A DNA stretch of 64,000 bases, from the NCBI GenBank assembly GCA_025435555.1, contig JAIWWG010000008.1:248001-312000 (forward strand). The letters run 5' to 3'. Shown here piece after piece: positions 47,675 to 60,014 of the stretch. Under the pieces are notes generated by a model that saw nothing but the letters and a program-made list of their open reading frames with translations, did not search any database and was not told the DNA's origin. Each line of letters starts with the position of its first letter. Within the stretch, counting starts at the first letter, position 1. The stretch is from Chytriomyces cf. hyalinus JEL632 (lineage: Eukaryota; Chytridiomycota; Chytridiomycetes; Chytridiales; Chytriomycetaceae). The translations under genes were made by a program, and so were the position numbers.

Positions 47675-50600
47675 TTAACCATTGTACGGATTGGGACCAC
47701 CTTGCCCATCCGGATACACCACCCGATAAGTCTCGCCCCAGTCCATGGATCGGCCTTCCCCCGTGTTCCCCATCAACTGTCCACTGTTGCTGACCCGTGG
47801 ACCGGGCTGTTTCGGAGCATACACGGAAGCAGCAGGTGTCAGAAGTTTGTGTGGAATTGCCCCTCCAGCTGGCATTTTGTGCTGCTGTTGCTGATGCTGG
47901 ATCATGGGAATAAACTGCTGTGGTTGTTGCTGTTGTTGCTGTTGTTGCTGTTGTTGCTGCGATCGCCATTGCGGCTGCGGCTGAAAGGTAGCCTGCATTG
48001 CTGAGTTTGCCGGGATTGGGTTCACAGCGCGACTTTGAGCTTGCATCATTTGATGACTTGCCTGATGTGGAGTGGATAACATGGCTTGAGGTCGTTGTGG
48101 AGTTGGGAACGACGGCGGCACCGGAGAGGTAGTTTGAAATGGTGCCTGGAGCAGTTGATTATTCGTTACTTGATGATTTTGCAGCTGAAAGCTGTTGAAA
48201 TTGGGCGGTTGTTGAATCTGCTGTGGTCGTTGAGGAAATTGGTTGGGTTGCGGTTGGGAAAGGCCGAAGTCGCCCGTTCCAAGTCCCCCCAGTCCTGCCA
48301 AGTCAAACAAACTCAACCCATCCCACATGAAACCTAAATCCCCTCCACCCAATATACCAATATTAGCTGATGGAGATGATGAAGATGTGGATGATTCATT
48401 TCCATTCGTTCCTAGCAGGCCCATGTGTCCTCGGCTTCCAACTGACCGATTTCCTGACATGGGTTGTTGTTGCAGAGAAGGATTCACGTTCTGTATCATT
48501 TCATTCCGTGCCAGGGCTTCTTGTATAAAACCATAAGATCCCAGTTGCGTATTTGAAGAAGCCTTCTTGCCCGCTTTTGAAGACGCAACAAGTTTGTCTG
48601 CGCGTTCTGAACCGGCAGAAACCTTCCCTTCTGCTGATAATACCATCGAGGGAGAGCCACCCGAAACGCTCGCCAAGTCACTCATGCCCGCAATGGCATC
48701 CGCAACGGCGCTTCCGCTCTTCGCCGCAACAACCAACTCATCCAAACGAATCCCTTTCACCGCCAAAAAGTCCAAAATCGTTTTCCAGCACCGTTCAGCG
48801 TCCACAAACACACTGCGTAGCGTGTCAAACACACGCATGCATTTTTCAAGGTTTCCAACTGCTTTCACAAGTCGTTCCACGCTGTCGCTTGTGTTGCTAT
48901 GGCCGAGCATTTGTCCAAAGTGCACTGTGCACGCCAGCATTGCGCAATACGTGAAGGTTGGGAATAGTGCAATACATTCGTTTTCGTCCGGTGGTTTTTC
49001 AAAACGAGAAACAAGGACCGTAATTGCGGCTGCGGAGGCAAGACACACTGGTTGATCAATGCGATTGTGCGCCATTCGATGGAATAAAATCACTGCGCCG
49101 TGGTACCTGGATGAAAAAATTTAATACGACATTTTGAAGGGAACTACGAATCTCACATTAGCGCCATCAATGCCTTCGAATTCCAACGCTCTTTAAACAC
49201 GAGCGCCCGCCAGTCATCATCCAACCGTGCCCACCATCCCTCAAGCCGCGCAGTAGTATCACGAATAAACTCTTCCACATTGACAGCCCTCGCACGGTTG
49301 GCAAACCTCAAAATACTCGCAATAATTTTCGCAAGCTCAATATGATGCTTAAGAGTGGCTGTTTCCGGACTGGTTACTGCAGGATCCTCCGCGTCCCAGT
49401 CATTGTCATGAATTGCCATAGGCCTACCCGTCCAGATGCACGTGTAGGTTTCCATAATCATGACACAATGCCAAGTACGATTTCTGAGCGCCATAGTTTC
49501 TCGATTGAACCGCCTATGTTTGACTCCAAGTTCGGCAATACTTCGATGCAATCCAAGTTCTTGTGACATGCGCACCGCCATTCCCATGTACCCCCAGATT
49601 CCCGAGATTCTTGCGCCACGCCCACACCCGCCCGTTAGAACCATAATCAGGAGACTCTGAACAACATAGACATTTGGAAATTCGAAATGCTCAAAAATGA
49701 TTTTTTTGTAACTATCGACGAGGTGCTTGAGGACAACATCGTGGTCGGTGAATGCGGACGCTTCGCTCGTAACTGGAGTTGGAAGTTGCGGGGAGGCAGA
49801 AGACGGTTTTTTCCAGTGGGTCAGAGAAGGTGTGAAATTGATCATCAGCGCAACTACGGACGTCAGGACCAGCACAAATTGCCAGTGCTCCTCAATGTTA
49901 ATGGATGGAATGCCGCGGAGGTGGGCAAGCTGTGTGTTGAACCATTCCTTTTCAATCACTGGAAATTGAGGCTACAAAATTTTTTGTGGCGGTCAATGTG
50001 CGATGCCGAACATCAAAATAAATAAAAAAAGGGACGCACATGAAACTGATTCCAGTAATGCTTCAAGATATGGTCCAGCAGTTCGTCCGGTAACGGAATA
50101 ATTTGGCTGAACTCTTTGGTGTCCTCCAACAAAAACAACAGTGACCTAGATGTGGCACCAGCTCCCAAACATTGTAACTGAGAAGGTTCCTTCGCCGATA
50201 ATTTCGAAACTTTGCTCTCCACTTCGCATTGCGAGGAGGGCGGGTCCACATATGCAGATGGTTTCGGCGCCGGATCCACCCACTTTCGAAATTCAGTCGT
50301 CTCGACATAATTTGAATTACTTCCAATGTGGACGAGAAGCACACCATTGACAAATCTGGGTATTGATTTGTACAAGTGAGCCTTATTGTTGGTTCCTCCC
50401 AAAGCGCTCGTACTGCCCCAAAATGTTAGGGCAGTTTCTTCAGAATTGGTTAAAAATCCGCCCGTTTTGAAAGTGGGTTTTGCGCCGACTTGCGAAACTT
50501 GAGATTGGCCCACACGTGAATTGTCCACTCTTGCAGGATCATGTGGATGAGTTGGCCAAGCTGATGCGAGGTCGTCATTCGATGGAGAAACAAAGTTTGG

Positions 50601-51459
50601 CTGAACAGGCATATTCTGCACTTTGCTGGGATCGTCCAAACAGTTTGGAACAAGCTGATTGAGAACCCTTTCAACTGCTTGCAAGCGCATTTCCATTGAA
50701 CTGGACGGTAAAGAATCCGAGACAGTCTGAAGTGGCGAAGGCACTGCGGCCATCATTCCGGGTATGGGTGCAAGTGAGGGATCTTGCGGTGGGTTGGACG
50801 GAGACGCTGAGGGAGGTAGCGGCGATTCAGGCGCAGCTGTCGAGGGTCCTGTCGACGGTCCGGGAACAGGTCCGGCAACAGTTGCCGAGGCAAGAGGCCG
50901 TTCACGCTTTCTGCCCTTTTTGACAACGGGAGCCTGACGCAGGAAACAGGACGAGTGATGTAAGATGAGTCACAACACATTCTGACGCTGCCATGAATAT
51001 CAGCGTTGAACAAAGCACACTCACATACACGCACAAGTGGGGTTTCAGCCCACACAACGCACACGGCGTCTCTCCGGAGCACTTTGCTCTCTTTCGTCGG
51101 CATGGATCGCAGGCACGCACAATGCGCTTGCGGGGTGTGCCATCGGCAAGGTGGTGCTCAGAGTTGAGGGTACGTCGGCGACTGACTAATTCCCTCTTTT
51201 GGTGGTCCCGATGGCCATGATCGTGCTCCTGAAGGGATTCTTGGTCATGTTCGTGAGGATTGGCAAGCGCTGCTAGATCCTGCTTGTACTCCTGATCGTG
51301 GGCGTTGTACTGGTCATGCTCTGGATCTGAGGCTGAGTCGTCGCTGTCGTACTCTGGGTCATCGATGGCGCTGCTCCACATGCGCAGCCGCTTCGCCGCC
51401 CTGTCTGCTTCTGAGGACGTGCCTGCATCTCGTTCGGGTGCTGTGCTTCCAGTGAACAT
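47675..51459 (-). CDS. Zn2Cys6 transcription factor, copy C of a tandem trio
   Basis: Four exons (51459-51025, 50933-50040, 49971-49157, 49106-47675) encode 1,191 residues. The zinc cluster is KRIVRACDPCRRKRAKC with ETPCALC and HLC. An Asp/His/Glu-rich stretch precedes it. The middle homology domain is like copies A and B (VVQSLLIMVLTGGCGRG, GLHRSIAELGVKH, DNDWDAEDP). The C-terminus carries FMWDGLSLFDLAGLGG and a long glutamine run near 47915-47960. The frame is open upstream to an ATG at 51687; I prefer 51459 because the extra residues are unlike the other copies. It lacks two introns shared by A and B and has one (49156-49107) that neither has. Function is unassigned. Confidence 0.86.
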
Positions 51460-52223
51460 GTCAGCTTGTGCCCACTCTTTTTTTTGTTTTTGATATTTCA
51501 AACGAGCCAGGAATATTTCATCCGCCCTTGCCTGGCCTTGCCTGATTGAAAGCACATTTTTGAAACGAATGCGCTTATGAAATTTTGACTCTGGAAATGC
51601 ACCAACAAACTCGCAAAGCGTCCATTTCCCTACGCAACAGATGCCGGGCCCCAGCACCGCCATCACAGAGGGAGCGTACGTGCGCATGGGTGTTATCCCT
51701 CTGTCAGTTAACCTCTGAGGTATATTGCTGTCCGTGTCCCTGGCTGTACCGCAACCAACCCCGTTGACAGCAACGCGTCATCCCCACCCGAGACCTGTCT
51801 GCCCTCATGCGCGCATCCCGCTTCCCGTTGCGTCCAAATATGCAAAGTGCAAAATCAGCGCAAAAATTTGTGCAACTTGGCAAGCAGCATCTCCACCCAA
51901 AAACGGATTTCGAATGGCGCCTTTTTTAGCACACATCCATTTATTTGTTCGTACTGGCTTCCGTTCTGTCCGAGTCCGCTTAATTGACATACCTCTCTTG
52001 ATGCATGCCCAGTCTCCTCTGACACCGTCTCCCTAGCTGTCACTACCACAACATCTTTTCTTTAAAAGCAGCTCCACCAAGGCGTGTGTCAGCAGGGATC
52101 TGTGCCTTGTCCGTGTCAGTTATCAGCTTCGCCATTAAATTTGCGCAAACTTCTGGAAGTGGATTTTTGAGCCTGGAATTATTCCAAACCAAAAAGCAAG
52201 CGGGCTAACACCAAGACGGGGCC
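51460..52223. other. Divergent intergenic region
   Basis: Region between copy C (minus) and the paxillin-like gene (plus). Positions 51460-51687 could extend copy C's N-terminus in frame. The remainder shows no gene, RNA or clear repeat. Confidence 0.45.
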
Positions 52224-53457
52224 ATGGACGACTTAGGTGCGCGGTAGTCCGAAAAAACAATGTGGACCCTGCTGCTACTGAATATATTGAGTAGATAGTC
52301 TGTTAAGCGACCTCGAAAACGCGTCCGTGTTTGTCGAAGAAGCCGAGCCAACGGCACATCCAGCATCCCATTTACCAAATCTCCCTCCACCTGCTGCCAA
52401 AACCATCAAGCCGCTTTTTCAATCCAGAAAGAAGACGATTACAAGCGGTCGTAGCCGAACTGTCTCTTCCAGTTGCGAGAAACTTTCTTCAGCGAACGAA
52501 TCCCTTCCCAACTCTCTCGCTACTCTCACAGCTTCCAACCAGTCCCTCTTTACCCCACCAACCCCGCAAGCACAGAACACAAGAACCTCCTCAAGCAAAC
52601 CCATATCAGCCTTCTGCCGCAGCTCTCCAACAGTCTCAGCCCAGCCTGAGTCTGCCGCCCTCGAAGTAGTACCACCCAACCTGGAGTGCCATGGCTGCAG
52701 CTCCCTGATTACAAGTGCTCCGTTCATCACAACAAACAACGGCCACTCGTTCCACCCAAACCACTTCCTCTGCAAAAACGAGTCATGCAAACGCGCTTTG
52801 AAAGGAACTGTGTACATCCAAGAACCCAGCACCGGCGACGCATACTGCAAAACCTGCTTCACGCAACTCTACAGCGAGCCATGTAACTACTGCAAGGGTC
52901 CCATCCTCGAAGCATGCGTGAAGGCATGCAACAAGAGTTTCCACCCAGCCTGCTTCTTTTGCAGCAACTGCGGCTGCCAGCTGGGAACATCCCGCCAGCC
53001 GTTTGTCGAGACTCAAGGGAAAGTGTACTGTGTACCTGACTACGACTTGCTGTTTGGAAAGACTTGTAAAGGCTGTGGGTTAAAATGTGGGGCGACGGAG
53101 GAAGCCGTTTCGCTTGTTGAACGGGACCTGGTGTTCCATCTCGATTGTTTCAAATGCCACATTGGGGGATGTGCATTGCGTGCGCACGAGTTTTACGAAG
53201 ATGAAGTCACGGGGTTGCCGGTCTGTCAGTTGCATTATTACGGGGCTCGGGATGCAGTTTGCTTCGCCTGTGAGAAGATTGTGGTTGGAGCCTGCGTCAA
53301 TGCACTGGGTCGTAGGTATCACCGTGCCTGTTTTGTGTGCACGTTTTGTAGGAAGGCGCTGGATGGCGGCGGTGCAGCTGGCGGCAGCGTTGACCGCTTC
53401 AAGAGCAAAAACAACAATCCCTACTGCTCTGGATGCCACCTCAAGCTGTTTGGTTGA
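52224..53457 (+). CDS. Paxillin-like protein: N-terminal LD motif and four LIM domains
   Basis: Two exons, 52224-52236 (13 nt) and 52295-53457, encode 391 residues. Splicing the 13-nt first exon gives MDDLDSLLSDLENAS, a textbook paxillin LD motif; without it the frame has no ATG. About 115 disordered residues follow. Then come four LIM domains, each with paired zinc knuckles (CHGCSSL..., CNYCKGP..., CKGCGLK..., CFACEKI...), ending CSGCHLKLFG. Paxillin and Hic-5 family proteins are adaptors at actin-linked adhesion sites; fungal relatives such as Pxl1 act in cytokinesis and polarity. The N-terminal LD plus four-LIM layout is nearer to the animal type than to yeast Pxl1, which has fewer LIM domains. 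The LIM count is seen directly; the cellular role is inferred. Confidence 0.9.
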
Positions 53458-53646
53458 AGGGGGTACTTGGTTTGGTAGCATGCGAGCCATAATGTCCATG
53501 TCCAATATCAGTAAATTATTCAGGCATCGCATCTTGTTTCCTTAAACTGCAAAAAACAACAACAATTCCAAAAACAAACGCCGTTCCTCAGTTAATTCCA
53601 AAGAAGCGATACATAACTTTGCGGTACCTGTGGCATAGAATCTTTG

Positions 53647-56166
53647 TTAGCATTTGGCAACACGGTCAAACACATCAACGCACCCTTCATGAATGCTCGC
53701 AGGATCCTTCTGATACAAAGTCATAAGGACACCAGTCATGAGACAGAAGTAGATACCCTCCCCGTTACTGGAAAAATAAAAACGACTGAGTACAACATTC
53801 ACGCGAGCAAAGTACAACAAGCACACTCACTGAATATCTCGCCACCATCCCCATTTGACACCACACTTCCAAAAGCTTTCAAGCGCTCTTGGTAAGCAAT
53901 ATAATCCTAGTTCCAATCGGCGTCCGGGGGCTTCGAGGAGTACAGTTGCTCCCGACAGCATTCCATTCACCCAATACCTTGAAAGAGACAAAGAACGGGG
54001 GCCTTGTAAGAAGCACGATAAAAGGCGATAAAATAGAGTTTTGCCATACATCCACATGCTGTCTTTCTTGTTAATTCTTCGAAAGCAGCAAATAGAATAC
54101 CAAGCCATCGCGCAGTACGAGCTCAAAAACAGGCAGGAGCGCACAGTGCCTGTCAAATAATGATACAAATTTTTTCCAGGGTTCTTGAGAATCGTGTTTC
54201 CTTTGAAAACTAGCGTCATAATCTGCACGAGTTGACTTGATATTCAACAACAGTGACAAGTGGAAATGAAACTGAAACATGAAACTCACGGCATTCAACG
54301 GAATGTACAGCTGCATCGCGCGCACCCATTCCTGCCCAAAGAATTCCGCAGCACCAAGTTCGCAAGATGTGTGTTTTGGATGCTGCAATGAGCACATGAG
54401 GTATTTATGGGGCGCCTGGCTAATGTAATCAAAGTACGGCTCGAATCGCTTCAAATCAACTCCTGCAGGGAAGTTGGATTCAAATGATGGGGGAAGTGCG
54501 GTAAAGTCGGCGGGCATGGGTTGATTTGCGGATAGGTACGTGGTGGAAAACCCGTTCGCACCCGCACGAATAATGTGGCCCATAACATCGAGATAATCTT
54601 TTGCGTGTTTTGGTTGATGCGTTCGAATTCCACCGTGCGTCAGAAGAAAAGACTGGTAGGAACTCTTGAAAAAGACGTATTCGTGAGTCAGTAGAAGTGA
54701 TAAGTTACGACATGAACAGTACTCACTGCGACAGATTGAGGTTCGAGCACGTATGCCATAAGGATCTGACTGCTAGAGAGCATCATGACCATGGTTCCAG
54801 CAGCGTAACGCAGCTGCTTTCGCAGCTCAAAAATCTTTTCATTTTCTTTCTGAATTTCGGAGGCACTTTTAGTTGGAGCGACGATAACGCCCATTCGAGA
54901 GTCCATGGTTTCTTTCGGCGAGACTGGTGATACTTCGAACGATTTAGCCATCATCAGGGGTGTGCATTCGGCGCTGCTTTCGACTTTGATGGATTCAAAG
55001 GACCTTTCCATGGTCCCGTGACTCCGATGCTTTCTGGACTGATGATGCAAGCTGCTGTTTTGCTTTTTACTGTTGCTTGGCGAGCTGCCGCCAGACAGCT
55101 CGCTTTCCATGTCTTCAAGCCCCAAAACCGTCGAAACGCGACGTCCGGTAATTCGTTCTTCAAGCCTTCGCTGCCAAATCCAGCGACAAACGAAATGCAA
55201 AGTGCGCGTGCTCAAGTAAAGCGCAATCATGATTCTGCGCGAGCGATTTTGGTCGAGGAGGATTGAGGACCCGGCAATGCAGCCGGCCATGAATGGATTG
55301 AGTCCGTCCGCTTTCCCGCGCAGTCGCCGGAATCCGCACAAGCTCGCTTTATAACTGGAAATGAACACCGAGAGGAAAAGCGCAAATGATATCGTGTCTT
55401 TTCCGCCGATTTTTATGAGCGTTTTCGGCCTGGGTGCGGATTGATGAGTTTGAATTGATTTCTGTGTGGCGCCAAAACAACTGGGAAACAGGACTCAACT
55501 TGTTCCAGATTCTTCCCGTGATGAGAGCGGGCAAGAACGACAGGCCGTATTTGATGGCGTACAGAGTCAGGAACGCTTTGATAAAGCCGCGAAGGGCGTT
55601 TCCAGAGCAAGTTCCTTTGTGCTGCCAAGCAACGCAAAAAAAAAAAAAAAGGGTTTTAGCGGATGACGCTCAAATAAACGCTATTTCCATCGCAACAGTC
55701 GCGAGCGGAGTCGCAGAAATGGAAGCGTAGAAGAATAGAATAAAAGCAACGCGCACCTTGCAGAAGGGACGCTGCACCATGGCCTCAGCCTCCAGACGTC
55801 GGAGGTTCTCACTGAAGACACAAAAGCATTAACACAGAACAGAATATCGGACATCAAAAAGAGAAGGGCAGAAGAAAGGTGGTAACAGTTAACACGCACG
55901 TGGACAGATCCTTAAGCCGCGACTGCAGCGCCTTGAAGGACGTGAGCACCTTCTCTAGAGACCGTATTCTATTGGTAAGGATGCCTGCAAACCAAGACTA
56001 TTGGCATCAAAGTGTATTGCAGTTACCGGTCTCATCGTCCGTCAGAGCGCGGCTCATGACCTGGGCAATGGACTCGATGAAGCTGCGAAGGCGTTGTTAG
56101 CACAGGCGGTGGCAGTCACGGACAGCGAGCGTACTTCTCCCAGAAGTTGAGGTTGATGAACGACAT
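53647..56166 (-). CDS. TMEM135-like multi-pass membrane protein
   Basis: Ten exons (56166-56135, 56082-56027, 55984-55900, 55811-55757, 55621-55500, 55429-54727, 54664-54290, 54222-54050, 53977-53831, 53767-53647) encode 622 residues. A short coiled-coil N-terminus (IRSLEKVLTSFKALQSRLK) leads into CKHKGTCSGNALRGFIKAF, then LRGKADGLNPFMAGCIAGS and several further membrane helices; GTVRSCLFLSSYCAMAW lies near the C-terminal end. The pattern resembles TMEM135, a protein of mitochondria and peroxisomes linked to lipid and organelle dynamics in animals. A Ser-rich loop of about 130 residues interrupts the helices. Intron 2 is only 42 bp. One intron uses donor GTTGAG. The N-terminal exons could be a separate small gene, but phases join cleanly and no stop intervenes. 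Confidence 0.75.
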
Positions 56167-56432
56167 GGTGACTGATTTGGTGCAACTTCGGTTGGGTCTC
56201 AATTTGTTCGCTCAAGTTGGAATTTAAAATTGCGTTTCTCCCCGCCAAGCAAACCGCCCTCATTACAAAAATATCTGATCTGGTCATGTAAACGCGCTTC
56301 ATTGGCAAGACTCGCTGCATCCCGCAGTACGGGGTCCACATGATGGGAATACGGAGGAGCACGTAATGCCTTGTTCAATGAGTTTCTTTCCATATTCATT
56401 ACTTCATGTCTGCAGGTTCACTGAGAAACATT

Positions 56433-58127
56433 TTACTTGGACTTTAGCTTCAGCGCCTTTTCTCTTTCTTTTTCCAATGCGCCCTCAACATAGTTTGGTG
56501 TCCATTGCCCAAGTGATCCGCGAGAGTAAAAGTCCATCGGATAAATCTCCTTGCCAGAGTCACGCCACTTTGCCTCGGCTTTGCCAAACGCAACCGCAGC
56601 TTCGTACGGCGACAGCAGCGGAACCCCAAAGGAATGGCCCCAATCGATACTCAACCGCGGGCACGATGTCTGGATCCACGCATCCACAGTCCTTCCACCG
56701 CTTCCAATGTTTTTCAACTTTGGCGCAAAAATCTCGCTCAGAAGGACGAATATGCAGTCCACTCCTTGCGGCACCATTGAGTGAAGGTGGCTCAAAACTT
56801 TGGGGCTGCCTTGGCGTCCTAGAGTTCCCACAATGATAGCAACCAGCGGTCTTTCTTTCATGCTCAACGCGCGAGTCATTTTATCCACGACACCAGCTTC
56901 CTTGTCGTCCGCACTCGTGTCGGTCAAAGATGCAGGTGGAGATGAGGGAGTAAAGGTTTCGACCGAACGAATGGCCTTGGACCGCAACGAGCGCATCTGC
57001 GCATGATCGTAATACTCGCGAGTAAACGACTTTGGGTACGGATCATACCGATACGCGGGCAAATCAGGATTTGAAATCATGATGCTTTCCAAGTGGAATC
57101 GACCATCGCCCAAATAAACAATCACGCTCGAATCTGTCAAATGAAGTTGCGGGCTCGTGCATCCCAGGATTTCACCGGGGCTGAGGGGTTTCGACTGAGG
57201 GACTGTGACGGGATACGTGGGTTCGAGTTCTCGCCGGGCAGCTTGCAACGCAGATATGAATTGAATCGTAGCTACGAGCACGAGCGGGGTTCCGGGTTCA
57301 AAGTTTTTGTGGACTGTGTCGATGAAATGTTTGGTGTCGATTCCGATTTCCACGAATACATATAATGTTTTGATCGTGGTGACAGTGACCGGGACTGCAA
57401 AAAAACAAGGGAAGATTGGGTTGGCATTGGGCGAGCCGCTTTACAAAGATGAGTAGTATACCTAAGCATGAGTGTCCGTAATGGACCATGAAGTCGCATC
57501 CAAGAGCTGTTGCGGTGTAGTCATCGATGCAGCATGCCCCGTACGTCACGTCTCCCATTACCACAGTCTCTGCGCCGACGAACCTATTTCATGCACCCAT
57601 GTGAGCATGCGAGTGCGTCCGAAGGAGTAATCGAGGGTACCTTTCAACAATGTCGCAGATGGTCAGGGAATACATAAGAAGTCCTTCTGGGAACTGCAAT
57701 GCCACTGAAACAAAGAAAACGAAGCGTCAGATGTAATACGAGATCATAGTGAGGGTACCCATCGGAACGCACCTCGTTTGGCATCGTTTTTGCGGATTTG
57801 CCAGATGGTTTTGTGTATTTCAAAGTTGTAGTTTGCGGGAAGCTGCCGAGTGAACAGAAACAATGTCAGCCTCACGATCAACCAGTTGATCCAAGTTGAC
57901 CGTCTCACCAGTTTGATTGCCTCGTTCAAGCTCTCATCGAGTAGAATATCGTCTGGTACTTGGTTGGCAACCCGCTTGACTGCAGGCTTGTCCGCCGCAA
58001 CGATTTCAGTCTGGGGCGGCGCGCAGTCTTCGATGCTTGATGCTGTGGTCCCTGTAGCGGCGCTCTGAGCAGCCCGCTTGCCGCCAACGAATCGCTTTCG
58101 AGCGGCGTCTGTCTTTGAGTTGTTCAT
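56433..58127 (-). CDS. DPH1: Diphthamide biosynthesis protein 1 (2-(3-amino-3-carboxypropyl)histidine synthase subunit)
   Basis: Five exons (58127-57909, 57842-57773, 57704-57641, 57583-57462, 57394-56433) encode 478 residues. Markers are [13 protein letters not shown], the cysteine-bearing [29 protein letters not shown], a second cysteine in LGCTSPQ, a third in [12 protein letters not shown], and the terminal [18 protein letters not shown]. The three cysteines hold the 4Fe-4S cluster of this non-classical radical-SAM enzyme. With DPH2 it carries out the first step of diphthamide formation on elongation factor 2 in the cytosol. The ATG at 58127 is the first in frame. The Ala/Thr-rich N-terminus of ~60 residues is not conserved. 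It is divergent from the tetraspanin-like gene. Confidence 0.95.
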
Positions 58128-58384
58128 TTGCAAGAAAAACCAAACGTTGAAAATTCAAACAAAAAAGCGTTCAAAAATGGCCTCACCTTCTCCGCAACCA
58201 AAGCGGCCTTTATTTGACCACGTCGTTCTCGATTAAAACTGGTTCGGAATTTGATTCTCAATTTCTCCTTTCTTTTTTTTTTTTTTTTTTTTCAAACTCC
58301 GAAAACCCGCCGTTGCCACAGTCCCACCACAACAAAACGTTTCAAAAAAAAAAAAAGATACACAAGAATCCAAACCGGCAACGC
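58128..58384. promoter_or_regulatory. Divergent promoter, DPH1 / tetraspanin-like
   Basis: The 257 bp between starts hold a ~20-nt T run (about 58273-58292), an A run near 58345-58357 and GATTAAAACTGGTTC near 58234, related to the TTTAAACTGG elements seen elsewhere in the window. Poly(dA:dT) tracts commonly exclude nucleosomes in fungal promoters. Confidence 0.4.
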
Positions 58385-60014
58385 ATGTCCTTGGAAACAA
58401 CTTACGTTGACGCCATGTCAAAGTTCTCAAGATCCTCGTCTGTGGCCCCGTCCGACTGCGATGACTCCGACGCGACATTCACTCCTGGACACCACGCCGC
58501 CCATGCAAGACCAGCTGGAGCCCCGAACATTCGATCAGACACGGCCTTGATCAATCTTGATCATCGAAATGATCGCAGACGCGGAGGCTTGTTTGCCGGC
58601 GAAGATGTCGTGCAATCGTTGGCGCGTATGACTGGCTCCAATCAAAGAAACCTGCAAAGTCAACCGGTGGAGAACTGGACTCGCCCATCTTCCCTTGTTC
58701 TCATCCAGGAACAGCTAAGAATGCACAAGCGATTAATGCACGAAGAGTCTTGTGCAGTGGAGAAAAACATTATTGATTCGTACGGGTACGATGATGCGAT
58801 TGAGCTTTACGCCGTGAGGAACATCAGGAGCGAGTCACGGGCGTCAGAGAAGCGTGCTCTGGAACCAGTCGTTCCCCGACATGCAGACACGAAAGAGTCA
58901 GAACCGTTTCACTTCCCGCATGAACTCGTTGGCAAAAGAGCTAGCCGATTCATCGACACGGTTTCGAGGCTGACTGGGCCACGCAAGAAATCAAACGACG
59001 GTTGGACCCCGCCGAAACAACAGATTGAGCCGCTGGGTCGCATGGACGCGGTGTTTCTGATGGTCAACACACTGGTACGTTGGCAGTTCTTTATTCATGT
59101 AACTTTGTGCACTTACGAAGCTTCTGCCGAAATGGTTACTTCAGTACATGGTGTGGTCGCTTGCTTCATCCATGCTCGTAATTCTCACACTCCTCAATGC
59201 CTTCAAATTGGCAAATATCTTGACCGCAGTTCATCCAACTTCCTGGTACCTTCTTGCCGTGACGTCTCTCTTAACTTTTCCCTGTGCAGTGTTTGGTTTC
59301 TATGGAGTCCTCGCACGCTCCAAACCTACCCTTACTGGGACTTGTTTCCTCGCTGGCATCGTCCTCTGCCTGACCATTACCACAGCATGCATCACTGCAA
59401 AAGCCGCAAACACACCCAACGGCATGCAGATGAGCACGAACGCATTGTGGACCCTCTGGGGAAACGACCGTCACGGCAAGAATTTACGTTCCGTCATTGA
59501 AACGCAATATCAATGTTGCGGCTACCTGAGCTTTGAAGACCGTCCTGGCTCGTTCCTCACTGGAGGCTGTGCGGCCATTCTACCGGCGTTTGGCACTGGT
59601 TCCAAGCCAGATTTAAGCGGCTTGAGGGAAGGGCTCACGCCTGGTTTGGTGGATGATGCTACTGGCCTAGACAAGAGACAGGATGACGAGTTTGGATTTG
59701 AAACGGACGCGGAATGGGTAGCACCTGAGGCAGTGTCAACTCAATCCACGAGGTTTCAACTTGTCTCGCTTGAAACGGGTACTTTACGAGACATGCCATC
59801 GACTGTGGAGAGACCTCAGCCCGGACCGGTGGAAACCGCCTCCGGAATAACGAGCGAGAGTCCGTTGCAGCTGCCCGACGGATGTAAAGCGCATCTGGAG
59901 GAGTTTGGAACGCGTATGTTGGAAGCAATGTATCTGAGCCAGTTTTGGTTTATGATTTTCTCACTGCTGCATTTTGCGGTTGGGTTGATGGAGCGAAATC
60001 ATTTGGCGCGTTGA
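58385..60014 (+). CDS. Tetraspanin-like membrane protein with long cytosolic N-terminus
   Basis: Two exons (58385-59074, 59145-60014) encode 519 residues. The first ~225 residues are hydrophilic with no domain recognised. Four membrane helices follow: three close together (MVWSLASSMLVILTLLNAF, WYLLAVTSLLTFPCAVFGF, TCFLAGIVLCLTITTACIT) and one near the end (FWFMIFSLLHFAVGLM). Between helices 3 and 4 is a large loop with YQCCGYLSF, the CCG signature of tetraspanins, and further cysteines (GGCAAI, DGCKAH). Tetraspanins organise membrane microdomains; fungal Pls1-type ones act in host or substrate penetration. The N-terminal extension is unusual, since tetraspanins normally start a few residues before helix 1. 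The ATG at 58385 is the first in frame. Confidence 0.78.

Noticed and set aside
47915-47960. CAG/CAA run as a possible unstable repeat
   Set aside because: It encodes a glutamine tract in a transcription-factor tail, common in fungi, with mixed codons; not unusual in itself.
44162-51459. Four rather than three Zn2Cys6 genes
   Set aside because: Two minus-strand frames near 47.4-48 kb and 50.9-51.7 kb each carry one zinc cluster; after joining exons only three clusters and three middle-homology domains remain.
55757-56166. A separate small coiled-coil protein upstream of the TMEM135-like gene
   Set aside because: The four small exons end in phase 0 at a good donor and join in frame to CKHKGTCSGNALRG, which needs an upstream exon. 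One gene is simpler.
58214-58384. Upstream start for the tetraspanin-like gene
   Set aside because: The extension runs through the poly-T and poly-A promoter tracts and begins with a non-ATG codon; the ATG at 58385 is preferred.
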